From positions 4,501,501-4,565,500 of the forward strand of contig NZ_CP017705.1 in NCBI RefSeq assembly GCF_002706795.1: a DNA stretch of 64,000 nucleotides, in the 5' to 3' direction. The position numbers and the translations under genes are program-made. Position 1 is the first letter of the stretch, and every line of letters begins with the position of its first letter. The notes below the pieces were generated by a model that made no database searches, had not been told where the DNA came from, and saw nothing but the letters and a program-made list of their open reading frames with translations. This document shows positions 51,394 through 60,335 of the stretch, piece by piece. The DNA comes from Brevibacillus laterosporus DSM 25. Its GTDB lineage: Bacteria > Bacillota > Bacilli > Brevibacillales > Brevibacillaceae.

Positions 51394-52083
51394 CTACATA
51401 TGCACCTTTGTAGTACACATTATCTGATACGGCAAATCATAGAGCTGTACTTGTTTATCTAAGTCGCCTTGAATTTTTACGAGAGTTGGAAACACACCAG
51501 GCATTCTTGCATCTGGAAACCACGGACGGCTCGTTTCAATGAGAATAAATAATCCTTCTACATCACCGATGGCAGCAAATTGTTTTTCGTCTTTTCTCCA
51601 TATTTCCTGTTCACATATCTCGTAAATATGTTTTGAGCCTTCTGCAACATTCGGAACAGGTAGTCCAATTTCGCTGATGTATAGGATACTGTGCTGGCTG
51701 AATGGAGCCTCCGAGGGATTGTGTAAAGAGTGATGTACAATAAATTCGACCAGATTACCATCTGGATCGTAAAAATAGGAGGCAGTTGCATTCCAGTCAG
51801 GAAAAAAGAATTGATCCTGATTGTCATTTGAAAAGCAAGAAATCCCCTTTTTTTGGAGCCATTGCTTTGATTCTACCAGCTTATTCGAAGGGATTGTAAA
51901 AGCAAAATGATAATAAGCACCTAGATCACAAACGGGTTTTTGGAATATTATTTTTGACTCTCCAGTTATAATAGTAAATGACTCAGCAGATTCTTGTTCA
52001 ATAGGAAAACCTAACAATTCTCCATAAAATGACTTCATTTCGTCTAAACGATTCGTTTGTAGTACGATTTCTATTATTCGCAT
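51394..52083 (-). CDS. VOC family protein, two glyoxalase-like modules
   Basis: 229 residues from ATG 52083 on the minus strand (AGGAGGG upstream). First module about 1-118: IIEIVLQTNRLDEMKSFYGE, LLGFPIE, YYHFAFTIPSN, YDPDGNLVEFIVHH (metal-site Glu). The second module (about 135-225) is diverged: SEIGLPVPNVAEGSKHIYEI, WFPDARMPGVFPT. Similar two-module proteins include dioxygenases and fosfomycin/glyoxalase relatives; substrate unknown. Confidence 0.8.
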   Translation of the reverse strand: MRIIEIVLQTNRLDEMKSFYGELLGFPIEQESAESFTIITGESKIIFQKPVCDLGAYYHFAFTIPSNKLVESKQWLQKKGISCFSNDNQDQFFFPDWNATASYFYDPDGNLVEFIVHHSLHNPSEAPFSQHSILYISEIGLPVPNVAEGSKHIYEICEQEIWRKDEKQFAAIGDVEGLFILIETSRPWFPDARMPGVFPTLVKIQGDLDKQVQLYDLPYQIMCTTKVHM

Positions 52084-52442
52084 GCAGACACATCCCTCCT
52101 AAAGTTAGTGTGGTGGCAAGGATCATCTGAATTCTAGTTTAATACATTTGTATCGTTATTCATATATTTTTCCAATCCATAAGTTTATGGTTGTAAGAAG
52201 GTATTTTGGATTACTGTGTTCGTGAAGGTAGCACCGTGAAAGAAGGATGGATCTCGCAAAAAACATTTTTTCTTATGAAACGTAAAGCAACGGCTTACAC
52301 AGGCTAACCAACAGCCTAAGATATTTCAATTTTACTTCGTTCATGAAACGGTAAGATGTAATAGAAATGATCTAGTTAAACAACTAGGTCATAAAAAATG
52401 AATTCTACTTTAGGTGTAATAAAGGAGCTTTCAGCTTTTCGA
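52084..52442. other. Non-coding gap with a palindromic hairpin
   Basis: ATGATCTAGTT (52367-52377) pairs with AACTAGGTCAT (52382-52392) with one wobble over AAAC, followed by AAAAAATG. No gene upstream on the plus strand would need a terminator here, so its role is unclear. Nothing else recognised. Confidence 0.35.
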
Positions 52443-52478
52443 TCATAAAAGAGACCGTGGGAGGAAGTCCCACGTCTT
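52443..52478 (-). terminator. Terminator of the small secreted protein gene
   Basis: On the minus strand GTGGGA / TCCCAC with flanking GAC/GGTC pairs, followed by TCTTTTATG. Confidence 0.7.
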
Positions 52479-52487
52479 GTAAATAAA

Positions 52488-52850
52488 TTAATACCAAGTG
52501 ATATAGACTTTGTAAGTCGTTTTACTTTTGTGGTCATGAATTATTGCAGGATCAAATGGAGTAGGATTAATAGCTATGACTTTTGTTCTGTTATTTGCAA
52601 AATCATTTTCAAGTCGAATCGTACCTGGTGCTCCTTCTACAAAAAAGTCTAGATTTGCAATATAAAAATGACCATCAACCACAAGGTTCTTCTGAACGAT
52701 TTTATAACCAGGATAGTCAAAGCTAGGTTGAATCGAATGTGATGGGGCAGAGGAACGTTCAAGAGTAGTGTGCGCACTAGCAGCTTGTGCTCCAAACATT
52801 AAAGAAACCGCCATTAGTGAGGAAGCAATGAATTTTACTTTCTTCATCAT
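52488..52850 (-). CDS. Small secreted protein of unknown function
   Basis: 120 residues from ATG 52850 on the minus strand, chosen because AAGGAG lies 6 nt upstream; the frame extends further back without a better site. Sec signal peptide MMKKVKFIASSLMAVSLMFG, with likely cleavage after AQAASA. The mature part of about 95 residues is beta-rich (YKIVQKNLVVDGHFYIANLD, TIRLENDFANNRTKVIAINP) without cysteines. No family recognised. Single gene with its own terminator. Confidence 0.7.
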   Translation of the reverse strand: MMKKVKFIASSLMAVSLMFGAQAASAHTTLERSSAPSHSIQPSFDYPGYKIVQKNLVVDGHFYIANLDFFVEGAPGTIRLENDFANNRTKVIAINPTPFDPAIIHDHKSKTTYKVYITWY

Positions 52851-52874
52851 TACCATCTCCTTCATATTAGACAC

Positions 52875-53191
52875 CCAACTTGATAATCAACTAGATGTGT
52901 TTTTGGATATGTATACTATCGGAAAAGGGGTATGTTTGAATTGTATACATTTTTTACCATATGTACATCCAGAACAGGAGCGAACAAACAATTAATTTTA
53001 GACGATTAATAACAGGAATAACATGAACATAATCAATAAATGACCACTTATCGTTTCTTGCATCAGAATAGAAATTTCTCTAAATAATCGCTATCTGAAT
53101 ATCTGCTTCAATTGATATAATATGCATACATGCAGCATAAGTGATACCTATACCTTACCGACATGTCAAAGTCTATTACTAGGGAGATTAT
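52875..53191. other. Non-coding gap
   Basis: AT-rich sequence between divergent genes. TTGATATAATATGC near 53110 includes a TATAAT-like box and could be the promoter of the gene at 53192. No other structure recognised. Confidence 0.35.
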
Positions 53192-53656
53192 ATGGCAGAA
53201 GAATTACTCTATTTTACATGTAAAATTAATAATAATGATTCATTTAACGAATTAAAAAGCTTGTTCAATAAACTAAAAACAGCAAAAGAAGCAGGTAAAC
53301 TGCATGACAGAGACTATGTACTTTGGAAGTCGTTTTTTACGGAAGAAAAATGGTCAAAATTTTGGAACCCCTCTCAGCAGGAATTAGATGAGTATTGGAG
53401 CTTGTACTATTCGTTACCAGCTGAGGAAAGAGATACAGATCCTAGATTAAAAGTACCATGGGATTTTGAATCATGGTTGGACGCTATCGCAAGTGCTGAA
53501 TATACCCTTGTAAGCTGTGAAAGCGTCGATCAAAATTTAGGGAGATTAGAATACGACGCATGGGCATTCCCATATGGAAGTGCTGACACTCTTCGTTTTT
53601 TACTCAGGGTTTTTGATTGTGACATTATAGAAGAAGAAACTGGATATAGAAAATAG
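53192..53656 (+). CDS. Hypothetical protein
   Basis: 154 residues from ATG 53192 (AGGGAGA upstream). Acidic, tryptophan-rich (LWKSFFTEEKWSKFWNPSQQ; VPWDFESWLDAIASAEYTL; YDAWAFPYGSADTLRFLL). Composition recalls small immunity or SMI1-like proteins, but no signature was found and no toxin gene is adjacent. Followed 57 nt later by kptA. Confidence 0.5.
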   Translation: MAEELLYFTCKINNNDSFNELKSLFNKLKTAKEAGKLHDRDYVLWKSFFTEEKWSKFWNPSQQELDEYWSLYYSLPAEERDTDPRLKVPWDFESWLDAIASAEYTLVSCESVDQNLGRLEYDAWAFPYGSADTLRFLLRVFDCDIIEEETGYRK

Positions 53657-53712
53657 TAGCAAAGAAAATGCTATACTTTATCGTGATAAAAATTCAGAAG
53701 GAAGTGTAGAAC

Positions 53713-54255
53713 ATGAATTATCAAAAATTGAGTAAAGAAATTTCGTATGCCCTGCGTCATGCACCACATGAATATGAATTAGAGTTAGATGAATATGGGT
53801 GGGTCCATATTGAGCAATTATTGCATTCCTTACATGAGCAACCGGTATGGCATAATGTTCATGAAAATGACCTGCATATCATGATTTCACAATCTGATAA
53901 GAAACGACACGAGATTCATAATGGAAAAATTAGAGCTTTGTATGGCCATTCTACAGCTAAAAAAGTTCTGAAAGAGGAAAGTGAGCCTCCAGAGTTTCTT
54001 TATCATGGCACACCAAAAAGATTCGTTGCATTGATTATGGAGCAAGGACTTATACCTAAAGGAAGACAATATGTCCACTTATCGGAAGAAATTGAGACTG
54101 CAACACAAGTGGGAAAAAGAAGGGATAAGCAACCAGCTATTCTAAAGATAGAAGCAAAAAAAGCTTGGATCGATAATGTTACCTTTTATCATGGAAATGA
54201 AATGGTTTGGCTGGCTGACAAAATAGATAAGCAGTATATTTCTATACTTGAATAA
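53713..54255 (+). CDS. kptA: RNA 2'-phosphotransferase (Tpt1/KptA)
   Basis: 180 residues from ATG 53713 (AAGGAAGTG upstream). All family hallmarks are visible: LSKEISYALRHAP (catalytic Arg-His), LDEYGWVHIEQLL, an RAxYGHS-like IRALYGHS, FLYHGTP (second Arg position replaced by the usual HGT loop), YVHLSEEIETATQVGKRRDK (the H...TAxxVGxRR NAD site). The enzyme moves a 2'-phosphate from an RNA splice junction to NAD. Bacterial copies have no known tRNA-splicing substrate. Likely cotranscribed with 53192. Confidence 0.9.
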   Translation: MNYQKLSKEISYALRHAPHEYELELDEYGWVHIEQLLHSLHEQPVWHNVHENDLHIMISQSDKKRHEIHNGKIRALYGHSTAKKVLKEESEPPEFLYHGTPKRFVALIMEQGLIPKGRQYVHLSEEIETATQVGKRRDKQPAILKIEAKKAWIDNVTFYHGNEMVWLADKIDKQYISILE

Positions 54256-54528
54256 GGGATAGATTATAGTATAACGTTATTCAGAGTATTTTGAACTTGT
54301 GGGGGAATCATAATGCTAAGTAATTAATTTTGATGTAAGGCTTCGATATACTACAAAGAAGCTTTTACTCTAAAGCAATATGAGGAGCAGATAAAGTAGA
54401 ATAACCTCCATAAATAGGGAAATGGTAGTCTAGTATGCTTCAAGTAATGGACTAGTTGTATAAATATGCAATTCTACATTGCGTTGCGTCCTTTTATTGC
54501 TTATAATCATCAGCGAGGTGGTTAATAT

Positions 54529-55116
54529 ATGTCATTAACAGTTAAAATTACCATAAAGGACGACAAAGGGAAAGAAGCTGAAATAGAGCTTCAAGAAACC
54601 GATAATCTGGCTAAATTAGTAATTGTTCAAAATGTATTCAACTTATTTGGCGTAGATAAAGATATACTGGAGACAGTAAACGAATTTGAAAAGATTGGCA
54701 AGGCTTACAGCCATTTTTTTGACAATATGAAACCAGAAGAAGAGCAATTAGAAGAGAAGCAGATGAAAGAAAAACGCATTGTTAATAATGAACAAATTAG
54801 GGAACAGATGATAAAAAGCTTTCAGGAGATAGAAGAGTCTAAAGAAGTTGAAACAAAAACGATTGATCAATCAGATTATTTAACAACTGGCATCAAGGAA
54901 GACTCAAATGGTAAAAAGAGATATAAATTAAGATATGAATGCCCAATCTGTATGAATAAGGGAGTTCATTATATTTATAAAAACTCGACTGAAACGTGGT
55001 GCCATGCGTGCGGCAGTAAGATGCCTATCAAAGCAGCACATAAGGATGGATTTCCTAATAGAGATTCACATGGGAATTTTTATCGAGCAGGAGATTATTA
55101 TGATTACACCTGTTAA
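54529..55116 (+). CDS. Zinc-ribbon protein, duplicated family copy 1
   Basis: 195 residues from ATG 54529 (GAGGTGG upstream). N-terminal domain about 1-68 (LTVKITIKDDKGKEAEIEL; VIVQNVFNLFGVDKDI), a variable charged linker, and a C-terminal four-cysteine domain (YECPICMNKGVHYIYK, TWCHACGSKMPIK). A second copy at 58852 is almost identical at both ends, including its upstream leader. Family function unknown. The 54256-54528 gap shows only the conserved leader. Confidence 0.6.
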   Translation: MSLTVKITIKDDKGKEAEIELQETDNLAKLVIVQNVFNLFGVDKDILETVNEFEKIGKAYSHFFDNMKPEEEQLEEKQMKEKRIVNNEQIREQMIKSFQEIEESKEVETKTIDQSDYLTTGIKEDSNGKKRYKLRYECPICMNKGVHYIYKNSTETWCHACGSKMPIKAAHKDGFPNRDSHGNFYRAGDYYDYTC

Positions 55117-55177
55117 TAGGGAACACTCATATCTGAATTGAAGCTGCTTTGATGAGATGTATCAAGGTGTAGTGAAT

Positions 55178-55220
55178 CTTCATTAAAACCCGCAGAATGA
55201 TTCTGGGGGTTTTAATGAAG
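55178..55220. terminator. Bidirectional terminator between convergent genes
   Basis: CTTCATTAAAACCC / GGGTTTTAATGAAG with inner CAGAA/TTCTG, a 43-nt near-perfect inverted repeat with A- and T-rich flanks, serving 54529 (+) and 55307 (-). Confidence 0.85.
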
Positions 55221-55306
55221 AGATTTGCTTTCTACCGCTTGTAGGTAATAGCAGTTTATTTGAACGAGTAAAGTATTACAAATAGATAAATATCATGTAA
55301 AGAGTT

Positions 55307-56131
55307 CTACAGACTGCCAGCAGCCTTCATATTCTGTTTTCGATATATTCTCCATGCAATAATCAAAGTAATCAGTAATATACTGGCTGTTAGATAGCTT
55401 CCCTCAGCACCAAAAGCTCCTCCAGAGAGCATGGTATCCCCCGTTGGTTGAACTTGTACAAGAGCAGGCGCCCCTGATTCACCACCTGAAACTGCAAATC
55501 CCAGAGCAGATTGTAAGAAATTCCAGATAAAGTGAGCACCAATAGGCAGCCATAGTTTGCCCGTCATCTCCCTGATCATAGCGAAAAACAACCCGTCAAG
55601 AAAAAGACATAACATCGGGAGTAGTGACTCGGTAGAACCAGTGTTGAACAAATGAATCGATGCAAACAAAAGAGAAGAGAAAAGAATTGAAACATTGGTG
55701 CCGAATGACTCCTTTACGAGTCCCTGAATATATCCTCTCACTAGTCCTTCTTCAACGACGGCAACTATTATCCACTTGGGAATGGTAGAAAGAACAGCCA
55801 CAAGTAAATAGGTATCTATTGGTACGCTTGTAAGTTGTACTCCACCAAATAACCAGATGAGTACACAGGAAAGAATAATCGTACAGGCTCCTATTCCTAT
55901 ACCCATTACAAACTGCTTCCAGCTTCCTTTTACTTCAAACCCTAGAGGCCAACGACGTTTTCGTTCAAATAGCCAATAGGTAATCCATACCCCGATAAGC
56001 ATCCCTATTTGAGAAAAATTTTTGAGTGAAGTAGGGAAAATCGCATGAAGGAAAAACGAAATGAGGAACCCCGCCATGATTGTGAGTGCTATTTTTGCGA
56101 TGACTTGTAGGGAGATGACTATCGTTTTCAC
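55307..56131 (-). CDS. CPBP family intramembrane glutamic protease
   Basis: 274 residues from ATG 56131 on the minus strand (AGGAGGC upstream). Seven to eight membrane segments. CPBP motifs: VVEEGLVRGYIQGLV (EExxxR), FSSLLFASIHLFN (FxxxH) and GAHFIWNFLQ (HxxxN). These proteases cut membrane or CAAX-like substrates; bacterial members often process bacteriocins or give immunity to them. Substrate unknown here. Divergent from the iron regulator at 56562. Confidence 0.88.
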   Translation of the reverse strand: MKTIVISLQVIAKIALTIMAGFLISFFLHAIFPTSLKNFSQIGMLIGVWITYWLFERKRRWPLGFEVKGSWKQFVMGIGIGACTIILSCVLIWLFGGVQLTSVPIDTYLLVAVLSTIPKWIIVAVVEEGLVRGYIQGLVKESFGTNVSILFSSLLFASIHLFNTGSTESLLPMLCLFLDGLFFAMIREMTGKLWLPIGAHFIWNFLQSALGFAVSGGESGAPALVQVQPTGDTMLSGGAFGAEGSYLTASILLITLIIAWRIYRKQNMKAAGSL

Positions 56132-56561
56132 AAGAGAAGCCTCCTATACCTTTTACCTATCATATTCTTCCATTTTAATCTATTGAAGTATTATGCGAAA
56201 GGTTTTTTTCCTTATTTTCACAAGTAGATGAGTGAAGCTTCTATGAATGATAGATATCGACTGAAAGTACAGTACATTCATTGATAATGATAACTATTAT
56301 CATGTATAATGAATGATGCAATTGATACACGGGTCACAATGACTGCTGAGGAGTCGAACAGACAAGTACGGTTAGATGAAAGCTTATCCAGCCTCGATTC
56401 TATCGGTTACCAACCAGTGGATTTTTGTATGCGGTACGCGGCAGTGCTACATTATAACTTGATGAGATACAGCATCAAGTAAAATGATTTCATATTTTGT
56501 ATGGTTGCAAGGGGTAAGTGGTACCGTGATATGTTGCACTTTAAGGAGATGATTTACAGTT
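56132..56561. promoter_or_regulatory. Divergent regulatory gap with a strong Fur box (56283-56301)
   Basis: GATAATGATAACTATTATC agrees with the 19-bp Fur consensus GATAATGATAATCATTATC at 17 positions. It lies 260 nt before the AraC-lipoprotein fusion gene. The remaining 250 nt of leader, unusually GC-richer than its surroundings, shows no riboswitch I recognise. Confidence 0.75.
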
Positions 56562-58529
56562 ATGCCTGTAAACGACTATTTTGTGTTATGGAATCATGCT
56601 TCCATACGAGTGTTGGATATCCGCCATACGATCCTGAGGGCAGGAGAGGAGCTTTGCTCTTATCGACTCCCCGCAAGCGGTTTTGTGTATGCGACTCGCG
56701 GTGTTGCCCAAATTCTGCTTGATGGGGAAGTTTATCGATCAGAGAGATTCCATGTGCTGCATAGCGGGAAGGGTGCATGCTTGGAGATTATAGGGATAGA
56801 AGACGAGCTCGAATACTATTTAATTCTTTATAAGGCTACTCTCCCGCATCTATGTAGTCAGGACGTTTTGGATCTGATGGAAAATAGTAATCCGTTTCAA
56901 TTACAATACAGCTTTTCTCCGAACGACCCTGTCTCACTTTTCCATAAAGTTAAAGTAATGAATCAAGAATGGAGACAGCTTGGGTCAATTGAACGTTTCC
57001 ACATAAAATCGGTTTTTTATCAATTCGTCTACAGTATTTTGCGACAGCTCCAAAGCCAAAAGATTCATAGGAAAGAACCAGGAATTGCTGCACAAGTGAT
57101 TTTGTACATGCAAAAGCATTATTTCGAATCGATTACTTTGGAATCGCTTGCAGAGACCTTGAGCTACAGTGTTCCACATTTATCAGCTCTATTCAAAAAG
57201 GAGACCGGACACAGCCTGATTCATTATCTCATTCAGATAAGGATGGATAAGGCAGCAAGCCTGCTAGTGGAAACGGATGCGACTTTACGCGAAATAGCTG
57301 TAAGTGTGGGCTATGAGGATCCATATTATTTTGGTCGTCTTTTCAAAAAGTACAAGGGTGTTTCGCCGGCCCGGTTTAGAGTCAGAGAGTTAGAGCAGCG
57401 TAAAACAGAAGATCGTCCTTTTAACACCATTCGATCCTCCATTGCAGTTCAAAAGGGTCGGCGCTATATTGATGATGATATTCGTTATCAATATAAGAAA
57501 GAGGGACTTATACCGATGTACAAACAATCCAAGTCAACTACTACGGCAACATTATTCCTTTGCATAGCATTGCTTCTTAGTGCGTGCTCTGTTGGCACTT
57601 CAAACACGAATACAGCAAATGCGGGGAGTCAGACGTCATCTGCGGTCTCAGTGTCGCAAAGCTCAACTCAATCGAATTCCGGTCAGGCTTCTGAAACCGT
57701 GCAAACCAAAGTAATATCGACGGTCACTGGTGATATACAAATTCCAGTTAATCCTAAAAAGATTATAGCCGATCAATATCTGGGCAGTTTCATCGCGCTG
57801 GGCATTACTCCGATTGGCACACCCGGACTGCACCGACAAAATCCGTATTTTGCTGAAGCACTCAAGGATGTGGAGGATATTGGTGATGTGGATGGTTCTT
57901 TAGAAAAGGTAATCGATTTACAACCAGACCTGATCGTGACAGGGTCGGCAAGCGATCATAACAGGTACCAGCAATTATCCAAGATTGCCCCTACAATATC
58001 AGTTCCCTATGGCGAATTGAAGAATGCGCATGAAGAGCTGACCTATTTTGGAAAGCTACTGGGTAAAGAAAAAGAAGCAGAAATATGGCTTGCGGAGTAT
58101 GACCGTCGTATTGCTGCTGCAAGAGAAAAGGCAAGGAAAGCAGTGCCGGCTGATGCTACCTTTTCTATATTTGAGCTAACAACCAAGTCGATCCATGTTT
58201 ACGGTGACAATTTTGGACGAGGTGGTCAAGCCGTTTATCAGGCCCTTGGATTCAAGCCTCCTACTCCTATAGCAGCAGAAATACTTGAAAAGCAGTGGGC
58301 TAAGTTGTCCGATGAGTTATTGCCAAAGTATGCAGGTGATTATATCATCCTGACGTCTAACGACCGCACCTTGGAAGATTTGAAAGCAGATCCGATTTGG
58401 TCTTCCCTTGATGCAGTAAAAAACAATCGTGTATACATATGGAAAGAAGAACGTTCCTGGTACTTTGATCCGATTGCAGTATTGTCGCAGACAGAGGAAA
58501 TCGCTGCTTGGCTGGCAGGCCAGCACTAA
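56562..58529 (+). CDS. AraC regulator fused to an iron-siderophore-binding lipoprotein
   Basis: 655 residues from ATG 56562 (AAGGAGATGA 9 nt upstream). Residues 1-170 form a cupin-like sensing part; 175-285 a double helix-turn-helix (SITLESLAETLSYSVPHLSA; VSVGYEDPYYFGRLFKKYKG; VSPARFRVREL). At about 319-342 a complete lipoprotein signal occurs in mid-chain (MYKQSKS, then FLCIALLLSAC), and residues 343-655 are a FeuA-like siderophore-binding protein (VIDLQPDLIVTGSASDHNRY; KIAPTISVPYG; VYIWKEERSW). B. subtilis Btr also joins AraC and FeuA-like parts but without a lipobox, to my knowledge. Either the fusion is membrane-tethered, or Met319 (ATG 57516, AGAGGGA upstream) starts a separate lipoprotein. 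Confidence 0.85.
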   Translation: MPVNDYFVLWNHASIRVLDIRHTILRAGEELCSYRLPASGFVYATRGVAQILLDGEVYRSERFHVLHSGKGACLEIIGIEDELEYYLILYKATLPHLCSQDVLDLMENSNPFQLQYSFSPNDPVSLFHKVKVMNQEWRQLGSIERFHIKSVFYQFVYSILRQLQSQKIHRKEPGIAAQVILYMQKHYFESITLESLAETLSYSVPHLSALFKKETGHSLIHYLIQIRMDKAASLLVETDATLREIAVSVGYEDPYYFGRLFKKYKGVSPARFRVRELEQRKTEDRPFNTIRSSIAVQKGRRYIDDDIRYQYKKEGLIPMYKQSKSTTTATLFLCIALLLSACSVGTSNTNTANAGSQTSSAVSVSQSSTQSNSGQASETVQTKVISTVTGDIQIPVNPKKIIADQYLGSFIALGITPIGTPGLHRQNPYFAEALKDVEDIGDVDGSLEKVIDLQPDLIVTGSASDHNRYQQLSKIAPTISVPYGELKNAHEELTYFGKLLGKEKEAEIWLAEYDRRIAAAREKARKAVPADATFSIFELTTKSIHVYGDNFGRGGQAVYQALGFKPPTPIAAEILEKQWAKLSDELLPKYAGDYIILTSNDRTLEDLKADPIWSSLDAVKNNRVYIWKEERSWYFDPIAVLSQTEEIAAWLAGQH

Positions 58530-58593
58530 AGGTGTTATGCTAGAAACAGTCTATATAAAGATGAAAACTTGAGAAAAACAATACCAGATCGTG

Positions 58594-58676
58594 CAGTGAA
58601 GTGTCCCCTTAGACTTTTCATCCGGTAGCCTTAGAGCTTTTCCGAAGTCTATGTAAGAGGGTACTTCACTGTTTTT
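58594..58676 (+). terminator. Long terminator-like inverted repeat
   Basis: CAGTGAAGT (58594-58602) / ACTTCACTG (58663-58671) with inner pairs CCCTT/AGAGG and AGACTT/AAGTCT, then TTTTTCATAG. A structure of about 80 nt is long for a plain terminator. It fills most of the 58530-58851 gap together with the conserved leader of the next gene. Confidence 0.6.
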
Positions 58677-58851
58677 CATAGATTTTACTTTTATGATCTC
58701 CCGTTTATCTTTTCATAAGCTACCTAGGTTAAGAATGAACAAAATGGAAAGCAAATTGCCTTTTACTGGAGTAATAGGGGTTCATAATATGCTATTCTGC
58801 ATTGCTTTATGTAGATTTATTGCTTATAATCATTTGCGGGGTGGTTAAAAA

Positions 58852-59466
58852 ATGTCATTAATAGTTAAAATTTCCATCAAGGACGATAAGGGTAAAGAAG
58901 CAGGGATCGAACTACAAGAAAATGACTATCTAGCTAAATTAGTGATTATTCAGAACGTATTTAATCTTTTCGGTGTGGACAAGGATATCCTTAAAACAGT
59001 AAACGAATTCGAAAAGATAGGTAAGGCGTATAGTAATTTCTTTGACAATATGAAGCAAGAAGAGGAGCAAGAAATAGAACAACAGGAAATAGAACAGCAG
59101 GAAATAGAACAACAGGAAGAACAGCATCAAAACAATAACAATGAAATTCAAGAACAATCGAGTAAGGATTCCCAGGAAGCTAAAGAGTCAAATGATAATC
59201 AAGTAAATGTTGTTCATGTTTCAGATTATCTAACAACAGGAATTAAAGAAGATTCAAATGGAACAAAACGTTACAAATTAAGATATGAATGTCCGATATG
59301 TATGAATAAGGGTGTTCATTATATTTACAAAAATTCGACCGAGACGTGGTGTCATGCATGTGGGAGTAAGATGCCAATAAAATCAGCTCATAAAGAGGGA
59401 TTTCCCAACAGAGATTCTCACGGAAATTTTTATCGAGCAGGAGATTATTATGACTACTCTAGCTAA
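58852..59466 (+). CDS. Zinc-ribbon protein, duplicated family copy 2
   Basis: 204 residues from ATG 58852 (GGGGTGG upstream). The same N-terminal and C-terminal domains as 54529 (IKDDKGKEAGIELQENDYLA; YECPICMNKGVHYIYK; CHACGSKMPIK). The linker differs: it has four tandem copies of EIEQQ/QEIEQ (about 72-92), likely from slippage of a 15-nt unit (near 59069-59120). About 45 nt upstream of each copy share TTATTGCTTATAATCAT, so leader and gene were duplicated together. The pair flanks the CPBP and iron regulator genes in direct orientation. Confidence 0.6.
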   Translation: MSLIVKISIKDDKGKEAGIELQENDYLAKLVIIQNVFNLFGVDKDILKTVNEFEKIGKAYSNFFDNMKQEEEQEIEQQEIEQQEIEQQEEQHQNNNNEIQEQSSKDSQEAKESNDNQVNVVHVSDYLTTGIKEDSNGTKRYKLRYECPICMNKGVHYIYKNSTETWCHACGSKMPIKSAHKEGFPNRDSHGNFYRAGDYYDYSS

Positions 59467-59558
59467 TATATCTCTCTAAACGGACAGAATGTGTTTTATA
59501 TTATGACAAAATAGAGCGTGAACCATTTACGGATAATCCTTCATAATGGGAGAGAAAG

Positions 59559-60335
59559 ATGAAAGAAATTATACAATATGAAATCAAAAAAATGGAGCAA
59601 AAACACAATATAAAAATTCTTTTTGCCGTGGAATCAGGAAGCCGAGCATGGGGCTTCCCATCACAAGATAGTGATTACGATGTGCGATTTGTTTATATCA
59701 GGCATCCTGAATGGTATCTTTCAATTGATGATAAGCGAGATGTGATTGAAGTCCCAATTAATAATTTGCTTGACATAAACGGATGGGATATTAGAAAGGC
59801 CCTCAAGCTATTTAGAAAGTCAAATCCTTCATTGATGGAATGGTTGAGTTCAGAAATCGTTTACCACGATGCTTATGGATTTAAGCATGAGCTGGTAAAG
59901 CTAAGGGAGCGTGTATTTTCTCCAAAGGCTTCTATCCATCACTATCTTAACATGGCGAAAGGAAATTATAGAGACTATCTACAGGGAGAACAGGTAAAAA
60001 TTAAAAAGTACTTCTATGTTCTTCGCCCTTTGCTAGCTTGCATGTGGATTGAGAAATACAATATGAATCCACCCATTTTGCTCCAAGACATGGTGAATGA
60101 AATGATAGTTGATTCCGAGGTGAAAAGAGAAATTGAGGAGCTACTTAGAAGCAAGATAGCTGGTGAAGAATTTAACTTTGAAAAACGTATTGATGTGTTA
60201 AATCAGTTCATTGAAGAAGGGTTTGCACATCTTACTGAAATTTCTTCTACTTATAGTTGTGACATGATAGATCCAACTGCGGAGCTTGATGAACTGTATC
60301 GCAAATACTTGAGGTTGGTATGGGACTTTACATGA
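59559..60335 (+). CDS. Predicted nucleotidyltransferase, YcgL-like
   Basis: 258 residues from ATG 59559 (GGGAGAGAA upstream). The NTase fold motif is intact: AVESGSRAWGFPSQDSDYDV (GSRxxG...DSDYD, two metal-binding Asp). It continues with RFVYIRHPEWYLSID and a helical C-terminal half (FKHELVKLRERVFSP; NYRDYLQG). This matches the B. subtilis YcgL type (COG3541-like). Biochemical substrate unknown; members of this superfamily include toxins, antitoxins and antibiotic transferases. Confidence 0.8.
   Translation: MKEIIQYEIKKMEQKHNIKILFAVESGSRAWGFPSQDSDYDVRFVYIRHPEWYLSIDDKRDVIEVPINNLLDINGWDIRKALKLFRKSNPSLMEWLSSEIVYHDAYGFKHELVKLRERVFSPKASIHHYLNMAKGNYRDYLQGEQVKIKKYFYVLRPLLACMWIEKYNMNPPILLQDMVNEMIVDSEVKREIEELLRSKIAGEEFNFEKRIDVLNQFIEEGFAHLTEISSTYSCDMIDPTAELDELYRKYLRLVWDFT

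Noticed and set aside
56320-56560. Riboswitch in the long leader of the AraC-lipoprotein gene
   Set aside because: No conserved aptamer sequence such as T-box, cobalamin, FMN or SAM cores was recognised, and no terminator precedes the start.
59069-59130. Tandem DNA repeat as a separate regulatory element
   Set aside because: It lies within the coding linker of the zinc-ribbon protein and keeps the frame (EIEQQ units), so it is a coding repeat.
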